A stretch of DNA of 64,000 bases from Thermococcus eurythermalis (lineage in GTDB: Archaea > Methanobacteriota_B > Thermococci > Thermococcales > Thermococcaceae), in assembly GCF_000769655.1 (NCBI RefSeq), contig NZ_CP008887.1:744001-808000 (forward strand), given 5' to 3'. The number at the start of each line of letters is the position of its first letter. Positions within the stretch are counted from its first letter, which is position 1. The position numbers and the translations under genes were made by a program. Below the pieces are notes generated by a model. The model searched no databases and was not told the DNA's origin. It worked only from the letters and a program-made list of their open reading frames with translations. Positions 7,422 to 15,985 of this stretch are shown piece by piece.

Positions 7422-7949
7422 ATGCTGTTCCGCTTAACTGAGGAGCTCCGCCGGGAGCTCAAAAAACCGCTGGGTGAGCTCATAAGGGGCCCCATTCCGG
7501 AGCCCTACCTCCGTATTAAGGACGAGCTTAGGGGAAAGACCGTCATCACCGTTGGGGACGTCGTCACCGAGAACGTCGTCAAGCTCGGTATTTCCCCCTC
7601 TTTGGCCATCTACGACCTCAAGACCAAGAGGGCCGACTATTCTCCGGATATAAACCAAAAGGCCGTCTTCATGACTGTTACAAACCCTCCTGGGGCGATA
7701 ACGAAAGCTTTATTAGACACGATCAGAAAGGCCTTCGGCCTCGTTGAGAGGGGCAGGCCGGTTCACATACTCGTCAGCGGGGAAGAGGACTTGGGGGCAA
7801 TCCCAGCCGTGCTGTACGCCCCCTACGGGAGCCTAGTCCTCTACGGCCAGCCCGACGAGGGGGTAGTGCTTATAAAGGTAACCCCCGAATGCAAGCGCAG
7901 ATGTGCCCGCATCTTAGCCAATATGGAGGTGGTTCGTGATGGAGATTAA
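7422..7949 (+). CDS. GTP-dependent dephospho-CoA kinase (DUF359)
   Basis: 175 residues, matching the archaeal DUF359 family shown in T. kodakarensis to be the GTP-dependent dephospho-CoA kinase, the last step of coenzyme A synthesis. Family motifs include [14 protein letters not shown] (about 44-57), DLKTKR and [11 protein letters not shown]. It starts 1 nt after spt4 behind GGTGAG and overlaps the start of the eS24 gene by 11 nt, so its translation is coupled within a ribosomal/transcription operon. Confidence 0.92.
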   Translation: MLFRLTEELRRELKKPLGELIRGPIPEPYLRIKDELRGKTVITVGDVVTENVVKLGISPSLAIYDLKTKRADYSPDINQKAVFMTVTNPPGAITKALLDTIRKAFGLVERGRPVHILVSGEEDLGAIPAVLYAPYGSLVLYGQPDEGVVLIKVTPECKRRCARILANMEVVRDGD

Positions 7950-8235
7950 GGTGACCGAGATAAGGGAGAACAAGCTCCTCGGAAGGAAGGAAATATACTT
8001 CGACATCATACACGAGGGCGAGCCTACCCCGAGCAGGGAAGCGGTGAAGGGTAAGCTCGTCGCCATGCTTGACCTCGACCCGAACACCACCGTGCTCCAG
8101 TACATCAGGAGCTACTTCGGAAGCAACATCTCCAAGGGCTACGCCAAGGCCTACGAGACCAGGGAGAGGATGCTCTACATCGAGCCCGAGTACATCCTCC
8201 TCCGCGACGGCCTCATCCAGAAGGAGGAAGAGTGA
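7939..8235 (+). CDS. rps24e: Ribosomal protein eS24
   Basis: 98 residues, the full length of archaeal S24e, a small-subunit protein. It starts [19 protein letters not shown] and contains [11 protein letters not shown] and [17 protein letters not shown] start at the ATG 7939 (GGAGGTGGT upstream) rather than the GTG one codon earlier. It is nested between the dephospho-CoA kinase gene and eS31. Confidence 0.96.
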   Translation: MEIKVTEIRENKLLGRKEIYFDIIHEGEPTPSREAVKGKLVAMLDLDPNTTVLQYIRSYFGSNISKGYAKAYETRERMLYIEPEYILLRDGLIQKEEE

Positions 8236-8245
8236 GGTGGTGTAA

Positions 8246-8416
8246 ATGGCGAAGAAGAAAAAGACCAGCCAGAAGTGGAAGCTCTATGAGGTTAAGGACG
8301 GAAAGGTCATCAGGAAGAACAAGTTCTGCCCGCGCTGCGGCCCCGGCGTCTTCATGGCCGACCACGGCGACCGCTGGGCCTGCGGAAGGTGCGGCTACAC
8401 CGAGTGGAAGAAGTGA
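8246..8416 (+). CDS. rps27ae: Ribosomal protein eS31 (S27ae), zinc ribbon
   Basis: 56 residues. It has a lysine-rich N-terminus ([15 protein letters not shown]) and a C-terminal zinc ribbon ([20 protein letters not shown], then RCGYTEWKK). It is the archaeal form without the ubiquitin fusion, start ATG behind GAGGTGG. It ends the operon; a T-rich stretch after the stop (TTTCTTTTTCTCTTCC) may terminate transcription. Confidence 0.96.
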   Translation: MAKKKKTSQKWKLYEVKDGKVIRKNKFCPRCGPGVFMADHGDRWACGRCGYTEWKK

Positions 8417-8485
8417 TTTCTTTTTCTCTTCCTTAATACCCGAACCTGAAGAAAGCTAAAAAAGAGTGAATTCTTTGGAAGTACC

Positions 8486-9076
8486 ATGCCGACATACTAC
8501 GGCCTCAAGATTAGGCTCCACCCCGACGTTTATGAGCCGGCAGAGGACACGTTCCTCCTCGCCGAGAACCTTGCCGTCAAAGAGGGAGACATAGCCCTCG
8601 ACGTTGGGGCTGGAACGGGCCTCATAGCGCTCCTGATGGCCAGAAAAGCCCGCTACGTGCTTGGGGTGGACATCAATCCCATAGCCGTCGAGCTGGCAAG
8701 GGAAAACGCGAGGATAAACAACATCAAAAACGTCGAGTTCCGCGTGAGCGACCTGTTTGAGAACGTTTCTGGAAAGTTCGACGTGATAACGTTCAACGCC
8801 CCCTACCTGCCCGGCGAGCCCGAGGAGCCGATAGACTTTGCCCTCGTTGGTGGAGAAAGGGGGAGAGAAGTCCTCGACAGGTTCATCCAGGAAGTTCCGC
8901 GGTACCTCAAGCCCCGCGGGACTGTTCAGATAGTCCAGAGCTCCATAACCGGGGTGGAGGAGACCCTCAGGAAGCTAAGGGAAGTCGGCCTGAAGGGAAA
9001 AGTAGTGGCTAAGGTTCACGTCTTTTTTGAGGATATAGTGCTAATAAACGCGGCTATGCGAGGCGGTGGCGCTTGA
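8486..9076 (+). CDS. HemK2/Mtq2-type class I methyltransferase
   Basis: 196 residues. It has the N-terminal YEPAEDTFLL motif typical of HemK2 enzymes, a SAM loop DVGAGTGLIAL (39-49), VDINPIAVELA, and the catalytic motif at residues 104-107, where the usual (N/D)PPY reads NAPY. Archaeal and eukaryotic members methylate the GGQ glutamine of release factor 1, an assignment known for the family and likely here. Its 3' end overlaps by 23 bp a small minus-strand gene. Confidence 0.88.
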   Translation: MPTYYGLKIRLHPDVYEPAEDTFLLAENLAVKEGDIALDVGAGTGLIALLMARKARYVLGVDINPIAVELARENARINNIKNVEFRVSDLFENVSGKFDVITFNAPYLPGEPEEPIDFALVGGERGREVLDRFIQEVPRYLKPRGTVQIVQSSITGVEETLRKLREVGLKGKVVAKVHVFFEDIVLINAAMRGGGA

Positions 9077-9191
9077 CCTCGTAGAGAAGCTTCACGCTCG
9101 GCTTCTCAGGGAACTCAACGTCTTCCTCGAAGAAGTTTATTTGAATTTCCCTTGCCTTAATCTCGGGGCGTGGTTTTACGTTTCCAAACAT
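9054..9191 (-). CDS. 45-residue conserved-looking small protein, leaderless
   Basis: It encodes 45 residues beginning MFGNVKPRPEIKAREIQ, with an acidic FFEEDVEFPEKPS centre and basic end YEVKRHRLA. There is no Shine-Dalgarno site, but a strong TATA box CTTTAAAAGC on the minus strand (9212-9221) is centred about 25 nt before the ATG, as expected for a leaderless mRNA. The codon pattern is gene-like and it overlaps the methyltransferase end. Function unknown. Confidence 0.62.
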   Translation of the reverse strand: MFGNVKPRPEIKAREIQINFFEEDVEFPEKPSVKLLYEVKRHRLA

Positions 9192-9211
9192 GGGTGTAGG
9201 GTCGAGGGGTT

Positions 9212-9221
9212 GCTTTTAAAG
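9212..9221 (-). promoter_or_regulatory. TATA box of leaderless small gene
   Basis: Read on the minus strand it is CTTTAAAAGC, preceded by an A-rich BRE-like CCGAAAA. The predicted start of RNA coincides with the ATG at 9191. The 9192-9352 interval otherwise holds only the taw1 promoter region (TTTTTAAGA near 9300 or AATATAAAG near 9313). Confidence 0.6.
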
Positions 9222-9352
9222 TTTTCGGAAATTGCCGAAGTACTTTTCGACAGAGGTATTTCGGCCCCGGCATGTCGTACACACACCTGACCAATCACCT
9301 TTTTAAGAGGCTAATATAAAGCCAGCCCAGAGAAGGGAATTAGGTGAGACTA

Positions 9353-10354
9353 ATGGCGATAGTTGTGAAGTCCGACCCGAACATGCCCGATGAAATCGCG
9401 CTCCTCTTTAGGAAACAGCACTACGAGCTCGTTGGCAGGCACAGCGGGGTTAAGCTCTGCCACTGGCTCAAGGAGAGCCTCACAAAGGGCAGGTTCTGCT
9501 ACAAGCAGAAGTTCTACGGCATAGCGAGTCACAGATGCCTCCAGATGACGCCGGTCCTTGCATGGTGTACGCATAACTGCATATTCTGCTGGCGTCCGAT
9601 GGAGGGCTTCCTCGGCACAGAATTGCCACAGCCATGGGACGACCCAGCATTCATCGTGGAAGAGAGCATAAAGGCCCAGAGAAAGCTCCTCGTCGGCTAC
9701 AAGGGCAACCCGAAGGTTCCGAAAGAGAAGTTCGAGGAGGCCTGGAACCCCAAGCATGCTGCAATAAGCCTCTCGGGCGAGCCGATGCTCTACCCCTACA
9801 TGGGCGACCTCGTCGAGGAGTTCCACAAGCGCGGGTTCACGACCTTCATCGTTACCAACGGAACAGTTCCGGAGAGACTTGAGGAGATGATAAAGGAGGA
9901 CAAGCTCCCGACCCAGCTCTACGTCTCGCTCACGGCCCCGGACATTGAGACCTACAACCGCGTCAACGTCCCGATGATTCCGGACGGCTGGGACAGGATT
10001 AAGGAGACGCTCAGGCTCATGCGCGACGCTCAGACGAGGACTGTGATAAGGCTCACCCTCGTCAAGGGCGAGAACATGCACAACCCGGAGGGCTACGCCG
10101 AGCTGATAAAGCTCGCGAACCCGATGTTCGTCGAGGCTAAAGCTTACATGTTCGTGGGTTTCTCACGCAACAGGCTCACGATAAACAACATGCCGCGCCA
10201 CGAGGAAATCAAGGCGTTTGCGGAGGAGCTGGTTAAGCATCTCCCTGGCTACCACATTGAAGACGAGTACGAGCCGAGCAGGGTCGTGCTGATAATGCGC
10301 GACGACGTCGACCCCAGCGGAAGGGGGCTGAATGGAAGGTTCATCGGGGACTGA
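9353..10354 (+). CDS. taw1: tRNA 4-demethylwyosine synthase Taw1 (TYW1)
   Basis: 333 residues, a radical SAM enzyme making the tricyclic wyosine base at position 37 of tRNA-Phe from N1-methylguanosine and pyruvate. The radical SAM cluster is Cys72-x3-Cys76-x2-Cys79 (CTHNCIFC). Cys36, Cys49 and Cys62 spaced by 13 fit the second [4Fe-4S] cluster of this family. The ATG at 9353 follows GGTGAG. A tRNA-Phe with GAA anticodon, its substrate, lies in this window at 50010. Confidence 0.95.
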   Translation: MAIVVKSDPNMPDEIALLFRKQHYELVGRHSGVKLCHWLKESLTKGRFCYKQKFYGIASHRCLQMTPVLAWCTHNCIFCWRPMEGFLGTELPQPWDDPAFIVEESIKAQRKLLVGYKGNPKVPKEKFEEAWNPKHAAISLSGEPMLYPYMGDLVEEFHKRGFTTFIVTNGTVPERLEEMIKEDKLPTQLYVSLTAPDIETYNRVNVPMIPDGWDRIKETLRLMRDAQTRTVIRLTLVKGENMHNPEGYAELIKLANPMFVEAKAYMFVGFSRNRLTINNMPRHEEIKAFAEELVKHLPGYHIEDEYEPSRVVLIMRDDVDPSGRGLNGRFIGD

Positions 10355-10430
10355 AATTTTCGCCGGTTTTCGTGTTTCGAGGAAAACTTTATTTATTCTC
10401 CTTCGTTTTTTAATTAAGGGGTGTTGGCAT

Positions 10431-12677
10431 ATGAGGAGAACGCTTGCCATAATTCTGCTCATGATGTTTTTAACGGTTCCGTACTCCACCGCGAGTAGCG
10501 TCCTTGAGGGTGCGTCCAAAGTGTTTGTGGGGGTTGACTCTTACGCTGACTCCGTCCCGCTGAAGGCTTACTCAATCCTCGCGCTTGGCTCTATGGTCGG
10601 AAAAGTCCAGAACGGGAGCTTGGTCATGGCTTCAATTAAGAACCTCACCGAGAGCCTTCTCGCCCTCCAGAACCCCGATGGTGGCTGGGGGCACGGTGCG
10701 AATCAAATCAGCACTCCCCACGATACTGCTCTTGTAATACTTGCACTCAACAGCTCTTTGACAGCTTCAAGGGCGTCGGGAATTGAAACCGGGGAAGACG
10801 CTGTTGTGGGGGCTCTTATTAGGGCCAGGGGCTACCTTCTGAGTTCGTTCTCTTCCCCCGGCTGGGGATACGCCGCCGGTTCGGCTCCAAGATTTTATCC
10901 GACTGCCCTGGCCCTGTGGGCACTCGGTACTCTCGGTTTTAACTACTCAAACAGCCTTACGATTAAAACGGCCGCTGATTTCATAGCGGAGGCCTCTTCA
11001 CTTCCTCCCGAATATCAGGCTCTCAGGCTCATTGCTTTCCACGCTATTGGTTATCCAAACGTTACTCCTTATCTCTCGGAGTGCCACCAGCTGCTCTCAA
11101 GCGGCAACCTCAACGAATACCAGAGGGCTATCCTCACCTACGCGGTCATGTTATACGAGCCCTTGGACTTCGAGGTCGGAAAGTCGCTCGCGATGCTTGA
11201 AGGCCTGGGTATGAGAAACGAGACCTACCTGCTCGCAAACAGGGCCATGCCATTCATGACGGAGAGCAACCTGATAGCGACCGCCTACGCGGTTATGGCG
11301 TTTTCCAGTGTCTCCGACGTTACTTCTGAAGGGCATCTAGTTAACCCCCGGGCGTTCCTCTACGATGAACTGATATCACGCCAGAACTCTAATGGGGGCT
11401 GGCCAATCTTCACGGACGGCCTCTCTTCGGCGAAGGCCACCTACTATGCCCTCCTCGGAATCCTGTCATATGAGAACCCCTCCGAAGATGCTGTGAGGAA
11501 GGCGCTCGCGTGGGCTGAAGGGCACCTTCCCTCTGCCATGGAGGAAGCGGAGCTGCGCGGCACAATAACCGAGGACTACTATTACACGGCCATGATACTC
11601 ACCGAGTTTGGAAACCTCTCCTCAGAGGATAGGGAGGAGCTGATAAACTTCACCCGCTCTCTGGAGTTTTCACCCGGTCTCTGGAGGGGTCTCTTTGCGA
11701 TTCCCCAGCCCTATGAAACTGCCCTTGGCCTGAACCTGCTCATCTCCCTCGGTTATAGCGGCGAGGATATCGAGCGCGGGGCAAAGTGGCTTCTCTCGGT
11801 GAGCAATGCCGGCTGGGGAGTCCGCCTCAACTATTTCCTGCCTGCAACTACCGGGAAGGATGTCCCGACCACCGTTGCCGTCCTTGAGGCGCTCTCAAAG
11901 GTCGTGCCCCCTGAGAAACTGGTCCCGCACGCTGAGTGGCTGATTGAGCAGAGACTCCCGAGCGGTGTCTGGGGGTACTTTGGAAGGAGCGTTAATATGT
12001 TAGGTGAGGTATCCTATGGGGTTCCCTCCGTGGAGTACACCATACGGGCCGCTGATGTCCTGAAGTCGCTGGGGTACGACTACTCCGAGGAAGTGCTCCA
12101 CTGGACCCTTGAGAACGCCCTCAACGCCAGCGTAAGCACCGCGGACATGGGCCTAGCCCTTCACTTCCTGAGCCGCTTCAACCTTATCCCACCAACCACC
12201 CTCCACGAGGTAATGACGGCCCTTGGAGAGGGACCTTGGTACGTCAACTACTGGGAAGGCTACGAGCCGGTTGCCAAGGAGATTGCTTCCTCCCTCTCTG
12301 AAGGGGTTGAGATTAAGCTCGTCGAGGGCAACATGACGCCCGGGGAAGGGAACCACATAATCGTTGCCCCGATCGGCCGCGTGGACGTTTCTCGCTACAA
12401 CTCCGTTGTCCATGTTGAGGCCAACGGAACGTCTGTGATTGTGGACGGCAGTGAGTACCCGCTCTCTACGAGCATCGTTATAGTGCCCGGAAGAACCCAC
12501 GACGGCTACGTGCTCATGATACTCGCCGGCGGGGATGCCGTTGGTGGTGTCCCCGTGCTCTTTACGAGCGGCATGTACCGCTACCTCCATGGAAACTACA
12601 TGGTTCTCACTGCTTCCGATTCAAACGGCGATGGTGAGATTGGGCCGGAGGAGATAACACTCTTGGCTGTGGGGTGA
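10431..12677 (+). CDS. Secreted alpha/alpha-toroid (prenyltransferase-repeat) protein
   Basis: 748 residues. A signal peptide (about 4-20) is followed by repeated Gly-Gly-Trp units such as NPDGGWGHG, SPGWGY, NSNGGWP, NAGWGV and SGVWGY, the signature of the terpene-cyclase/squalene-hopene alpha-alpha barrel fold. There is no catalytic DXDD evident by eye, so enzyme activity is doubtful. The extreme C-terminus SDSNGDGEIGPEEI is an EF-hand/dockerin-like calcium loop. The start at 10431 is set by GGGGTG; it is 6 nt from the CetZ gene, so probably co-expressed. Confidence 0.8.
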   Translation: MRRTLAIILLMMFLTVPYSTASSVLEGASKVFVGVDSYADSVPLKAYSILALGSMVGKVQNGSLVMASIKNLTESLLALQNPDGGWGHGANQISTPHDTALVILALNSSLTASRASGIETGEDAVVGALIRARGYLLSSFSSPGWGYAAGSAPRFYPTALALWALGTLGFNYSNSLTIKTAADFIAEASSLPPEYQALRLIAFHAIGYPNVTPYLSECHQLLSSGNLNEYQRAILTYAVMLYEPLDFEVGKSLAMLEGLGMRNETYLLANRAMPFMTESNLIATAYAVMAFSSVSDVTSEGHLVNPRAFLYDELISRQNSNGGWPIFTDGLSSAKATYYALLGILSYENPSEDAVRKALAWAEGHLPSAMEEAELRGTITEDYYYTAMILTEFGNLSSEDREELINFTRSLEFSPGLWRGLFAIPQPYETALGLNLLISLGYSGEDIERGAKWLLSVSNAGWGVRLNYFLPATTGKDVPTTVAVLEALSKVVPPEKLVPHAEWLIEQRLPSGVWGYFGRSVNMLGEVSYGVPSVEYTIRAADVLKSLGYDYSEEVLHWTLENALNASVSTADMGLALHFLSRFNLIPPTTLHEVMTALGEGPWYVNYWEGYEPVAKEIASSLSEGVEIKLVEGNMTPGEGNHIIVAPIGRVDVSRYNSVVHVEANGTSVIVDGSEYPLSTSIVIVPGRTHDGYVLMILAGGDAVGGVPVLFTSGMYRYLHGNYMVLTASDSNGDGEIGPEEITLLAVG

Positions 12678-12683
12678 AGGTCT

Positions 12684-13838
12684 TTGCGGGCCCTGATAAT
12701 AGGAATCGGCCAGTGCGGGACGAAGATAGCTGACCTGTTCGCTCTCGTTGACTTCGAGACACTGGCTGTGAACACCTCTCGCGGCGACCTGGAATATCTC
12801 AAGCACGTCCCACAGGACAGAAGACTCCTTATAGGAGAAAGCATCACGGGGGGCAAGGGCGTCAACGCCAACCCGCTCCTTGGCAGGGAAGCAATGAAGC
12901 GGGACCTGCCCATGGTGATGAAGAAGATAAACTCCATCGTAGGCTACGAGGACGTTGACATCTTCTTCCTCACCTTTGGCTTTGGCGGCGGAACCGGTGC
13001 TGGGGGAACTCCAGTCCTAGCGGAGGCGCTCAAGGAGGAGTACCCGGACTCGCTTGTGGTTGCAATCGGTGCGCTTCCGCTTAGAGAGGAAGGCATAAGG
13101 CCCACAATCAACGCGGCCATAACCATAGACAAGCTCTCCAAGATAGCGGACTCCATAATCGCCATAGACAACAACAAGCTGAAGGAGGGCAACGACGATA
13201 TAAGCAGGGCCTACGAGAGGATTAACTACACGATAGTCGAGAGGATAGCCTCGCTCCTCGCCCTCGTGGACGTCCCCGGTGAGCAGACGCTCGACGCGAG
13301 CGACCTCAAGTTCGTCCTCAAGGCCTTTGGAAGTTTTGCCACTGTTGGCTATGCGAAGGCCGAGGCGAGCAAGGTAAAGAGCCTGTCGAGGCTCATAATC
13401 AAGTCCTTCGAGAGCGAAGGATTATACCTTGACGCGAACATCGAGTCCGCCCTCTACGGCCTCGTTGCGGTTCACGGTCCGCCTGAGGTTCTTAAGGCAG
13501 GGGACATCTTTGAGGCCCTCGACTACCTCACGAACAAAATCAGGGGCAAGCAGATTTTCCGCGGCTTTTACCCAGACCCCCGCGAGAGGGAAGTTGAGGT
13601 TGTAACCCTCCTGAGCGGCATCTACGACAGCAAGAGCATCGAGGAGATAGTCAGGACTGCCAAGGAGTACGCAAAGTCGTTCATGCAGGCAAAGAAGGAG
13701 GCCGAGACTAAGAAGAGCGAGCTCCTCAGCGGTCTGCCCGACTTCGATGACCTTTATCCGGGAGGGGAGGTCTACGATGTATCCTCGCCCAGGCTGGAGG
13801 AGGTCGCGAAGAGGCTGAGGAGGGGAGCCCATGACTGA
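12684..13838 (+). CDS. CetZ-type tubulin/FtsZ-superfamily GTPase
   Basis: 384 residues with a TTG start behind GGTGAAGG. The tubulin signature GGGTGAG is at residues 101-107, preceded by IGIGQCGTKI (GTP-binding T1) and AVNTSRGDL; TIDKLSKIADSIIAIDNNKL follows. The features fit the CetZ branch, which governs cell shape in haloarchaea, rather than division FtsZ. The C-terminus (350-384) is a short charged tail. It overlaps the next gene by 8 bp and lies between a secreted toroid and the pilin-like operon. Confidence 0.88.
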   Translation: MRALIIGIGQCGTKIADLFALVDFETLAVNTSRGDLEYLKHVPQDRRLLIGESITGGKGVNANPLLGREAMKRDLPMVMKKINSIVGYEDVDIFFLTFGFGGGTGAGGTPVLAEALKEEYPDSLVVAIGALPLREEGIRPTINAAITIDKLSKIADSIIAIDNNKLKEGNDDISRAYERINYTIVERIASLLALVDVPGEQTLDASDLKFVLKAFGSFATVGYAKAEASKVKSLSRLIIKSFESEGLYLDANIESALYGLVAVHGPPEVLKAGDIFEALDYLTNKIRGKQIFRGFYPDPREREVEVVTLLSGIYDSKSIEEIVRTAKEYAKSFMQAKKEAETKKSELLSGLPDFDDLYPGGEVYDVSSPRLEEVAKRLRRGAHD

Positions 13839-14448
13839 CCCAGTGAAGGACTCGGTCGAGGCCGCCCTCGAACTCGACGAGAAGTCCGTTTATTCCCACA
13901 TCGCCCACGAGAGCGCCGAGGACATAGTCAGGATTATCTCGTCCCTTGATGCCGAGAGGGCAAAGCTCAAGGGGGAGGTCATCTACTACACCGACGACTG
14001 GGACGCCCTGATACGCGAGAGGATAGCGAAGGGAAAGAGGCACACCGCCTTCGACTTTTACAACCCCGCCCTGCTCGACATCTGGGAGGAGAAGGTAAAG
14101 CACGGGAAGAAGCTCCGGATGTTTGAGAGGGTGTCTTACGCGGTTCTTGGAGCGTTTGTTGCCTTGACGGGTATTGCCACCGTTATCACGGGCTCCCCGC
14201 TTATCCTGCTCGCAGTTTCTGCACTGCCCCTTGCCCTGGTTGTAAGGGACAGGGTAAGGGACTCACTTGACCTGATTTACTACGAGCTGACCCAGTTCTT
14301 CATAGACGAGCTCAGGGAGATTGTTTCAAAACACGGGCTCAACCCTGAGAGGTACAAGTTTAAGCTCTTCACCGGCGGCTACTTTGGAGTAAAGACCCGG
14401 AAAACACCCTCCGGCATATTTGCCGTCGTTGAAAACAAATCCGGGTAG
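13831..14448 (+). CDS. Membrane protein coupled to CetZ gene
   Basis: 205 residues. An acidic N-terminal half (MTDPVKDSVEAALELDEKSV, IARES-like helical region) is followed by two adjacent membrane helices (about 98-118 and 121-137) and a soluble C-terminus. It overlaps the CetZ gene by 8 bp, so the two are translated together; it could be a membrane partner of the tubulin-like filament. No family is recognised. Confidence 0.7.
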   Translation: MTDPVKDSVEAALELDEKSVYSHIAHESAEDIVRIISSLDAERAKLKGEVIYYTDDWDALIRERIAKGKRHTAFDFYNPALLDIWEEKVKHGKKLRMFERVSYAVLGAFVALTGIATVITGSPLILLAVSALPLALVVRDRVRDSLDLIYYELTQFFIDELREIVSKHGLNPERYKFKLFTGGYFGVKTRKTPSGIFAVVENKSG

Positions 14449-14454
14449 TAACAG

Positions 14455-14463
14455 TTAAATATA
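14455..14463 (+). promoter_or_regulatory. TATA box of pilin-like operon
   Basis: TTAAATATA predicts a start near 14484, leaving a short leader with GGTGGGAG before the ATG at 14496. It separates the pilin-like operon from the CetZ group. Confidence 0.65.
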
Positions 14464-14495
14464 GTTCCGTTATACCTGTTAGTAGGTGGGAGAGT

Positions 14496-15110
14496 ATGGG
14501 GCTAGTCCCTAGAAGGCGCGGTCAGATATCTCTTGAATTTATGCTGGTGTTTTCGATAATGCTGATAATGCTACTCTACTCCATAAAAAACGTCGGTTTT
14601 GATGAATCTTCACCTTCATCTGAGACCCTGGCCGTTCAAATTGCACTGGAGGAGAAGAGCGTTGCTAACGTGATAGCAGGGGCTGTGGACCAGGTTTATG
14701 CCCAGGGGCCTGGTTCGAAGGTAACAGTTTATGCGCATTTCAATCTGCTTCGCAATTCCAAGTATCTCAAAAAAGCGTTTGGCTTAACGTCTCCTCAAGT
14801 CCAGCTGATGTTCCTTGGAACTGAGGACTCCCTTTTCCCAGTCGAAGCCGAAAACTCTGTAATCGCGGTGGCAGTTGCTGAAAGTGGCTCTGATCCAGTT
14901 ATCTCGGGCTCTACCAGGACTGGGGTCTGGGTTCAGACGTACTTCCTTTATAACTCAACGTCCAAGCCCCGTTTCCTCGTTTCCTTAAGTCCTAACGACG
15001 TTCCCTCTATGATGAAAGTCGTTGTTGAGTGGAATCCTTCGGAGCCCGTCTCCATGGCATATGACCGTGCCTCCAGGACCCTCAAGATAAACATTAGGCC
15101 GGGTGGGTGA
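14496..15110 (+). CDS. Class III signal peptide (pilin-like) protein 1
   Basis: 204 residues. The short basic leader ending RRRG is followed by QISLEFMLVFSIMLIMLLY, the archaeal class III/type IV pilin-like motif (QxSxE then a hydrophobic helix) cleaved by a prepilin-type peptidase. The remaining ~170 residues form a beta-rich extracellular domain. First gene of a tight operon of six proteins with related N-termini. Confidence 0.82.
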   Translation: MGLVPRRRGQISLEFMLVFSIMLIMLLYSIKNVGFDESSPSSETLAVQIALEEKSVANVIAGAVDQVYAQGPGSKVTVYAHFNLLRNSKYLKKAFGLTSPQVQLMFLGTEDSLFPVEAENSVIAVAVAESGSDPVISGSTRTGVWVQTYFLYNSTSKPRFLVSLSPNDVPSMMKVVVEWNPSEPVSMAYDRASRTLKINIRPGG

Positions 15111-15111
15111 G

Positions 15112-15540
15112 ATGAGGGGTCAGATAAGCCTTGACTTGCTCTTTGCAGTAACGATAATCTCAATAACAATGCTCAGCGTAATGAACGTTGCCCTGAGTGA
15201 GAAGGCGGAAGCGGAGGTCGTTGGGGCTTCAACACAGCTTAAGGCCTTTGCCCTAGACCTGAGAGGAACCGTTGCGAGACTCTACGCGGCCCCAGGCATG
15301 ACCGTGATGAAGACTGCTCCATTGGAGCTCCAGCCTGGAGACTTGATCAACGTCACTTTAAAGTCGGATGGCCGTCTCATAGTGAAGGCCCACATAGATG
15401 GGAGAGACTATGTTGTGATTCAAGAGCTTCAGGTTTTCCCTGGCGTGGATAGTTCTGTTGTTCTGACACCTTCCCGCGAGGAGTTTAAAATAAAATCACG
15501 GAGGCTTCCAGATGGTGTCGAGGTCACGGTTACGGCATAA
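15112..15540 (+). CDS. Class III signal peptide (pilin-like) protein 2
   Basis: 142 residues. It starts MRGQISLDLLFAVTIISIT, so the predicted cleavage is after Gly3, with Asp in place of the usual Glu at the fifth position. The mature domain is small and beta-rich (SRRLPDGVEVTVTA end). The ATG at 15112 follows GGTGGGTGAG and sits directly after the stop of protein 1. A small subunit of this size may be the major pilin of the set. Confidence 0.78.
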   Translation: MRGQISLDLLFAVTIISITMLSVMNVALSEKAEAEVVGASTQLKAFALDLRGTVARLYAAPGMTVMKTAPLELQPGDLINVTLKSDGRLIVKAHIDGRDYVVIQELQVFPGVDSSVVLTPSREEFKIKSRRLPDGVEVTVTA

Positions 15541-15985
15541 GGGTCAGACCGCTGTGGAGTTGCTTTTCGTAGTTGCGATACTCATAACTGGGATAGTTTA
15601 CCTTGTCTCCTCCGCTGTTGATGTGAATAATGGAGTCTCCGTGGTGTACGCTTTTAGAACCGCTGGTTCGGACGTCTGTACGTACCTCAACACAGGTGTC
15701 GTCGTTAACGATTCGACCCACGCACCCCTTAACAATATCGTCGAGCTCTGGAACTACACTCCGGTCGAATGCAGGTTTGTTGACCTCACAGTGGTTCAGG
15801 TAAACGATACGCTCGACGTTTCGATGGTGTACTCGTATCCGGACTCCGCCACCAAGCCTGCCTTTATAGGCAACGTTACAGACTTTCTCAGACTTAAACT
15901 ATCCTCGGTTCCTGGCTTTAGGCTCGCGGGTAATAAGCTGTATTACGGCGAGATGGGAATTAACCTAACGGTGGTGGTGAGATGA
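15512..15985 (+). CDS. Class III signal peptide (pilin-like) protein 3
   Basis: 157 residues. A basic leader (VSRSRLRHKG) precedes QTAVELLFVVAILITGIVY, a type IV pilin-like processing site with the conserved Glu at +5. The mature part contains two cysteines that could form a disulfide (VCTYLN and ECRFVD). It overlaps the previous gene by 29 bp and the next by 4 bp, so translation is coupled. Confidence 0.78.
   Translation: MVSRSRLRHKGQTAVELLFVVAILITGIVYLVSSAVDVNNGVSVVYAFRTAGSDVCTYLNTGVVVNDSTHAPLNNIVELWNYTPVECRFVDLTVVQVNDTLDVSMVYSYPDSATKPAFIGNVTDFLRLKLSSVPGFRLAGNKLYYGEMGINLTVVVR

Noticed and set aside
9066-9290. 74-codon plus-strand frame after the methyltransferase
   Set aside because: It runs opposite a better supported 45-residue minus-strand gene with its own TATA box, and has no RBS.
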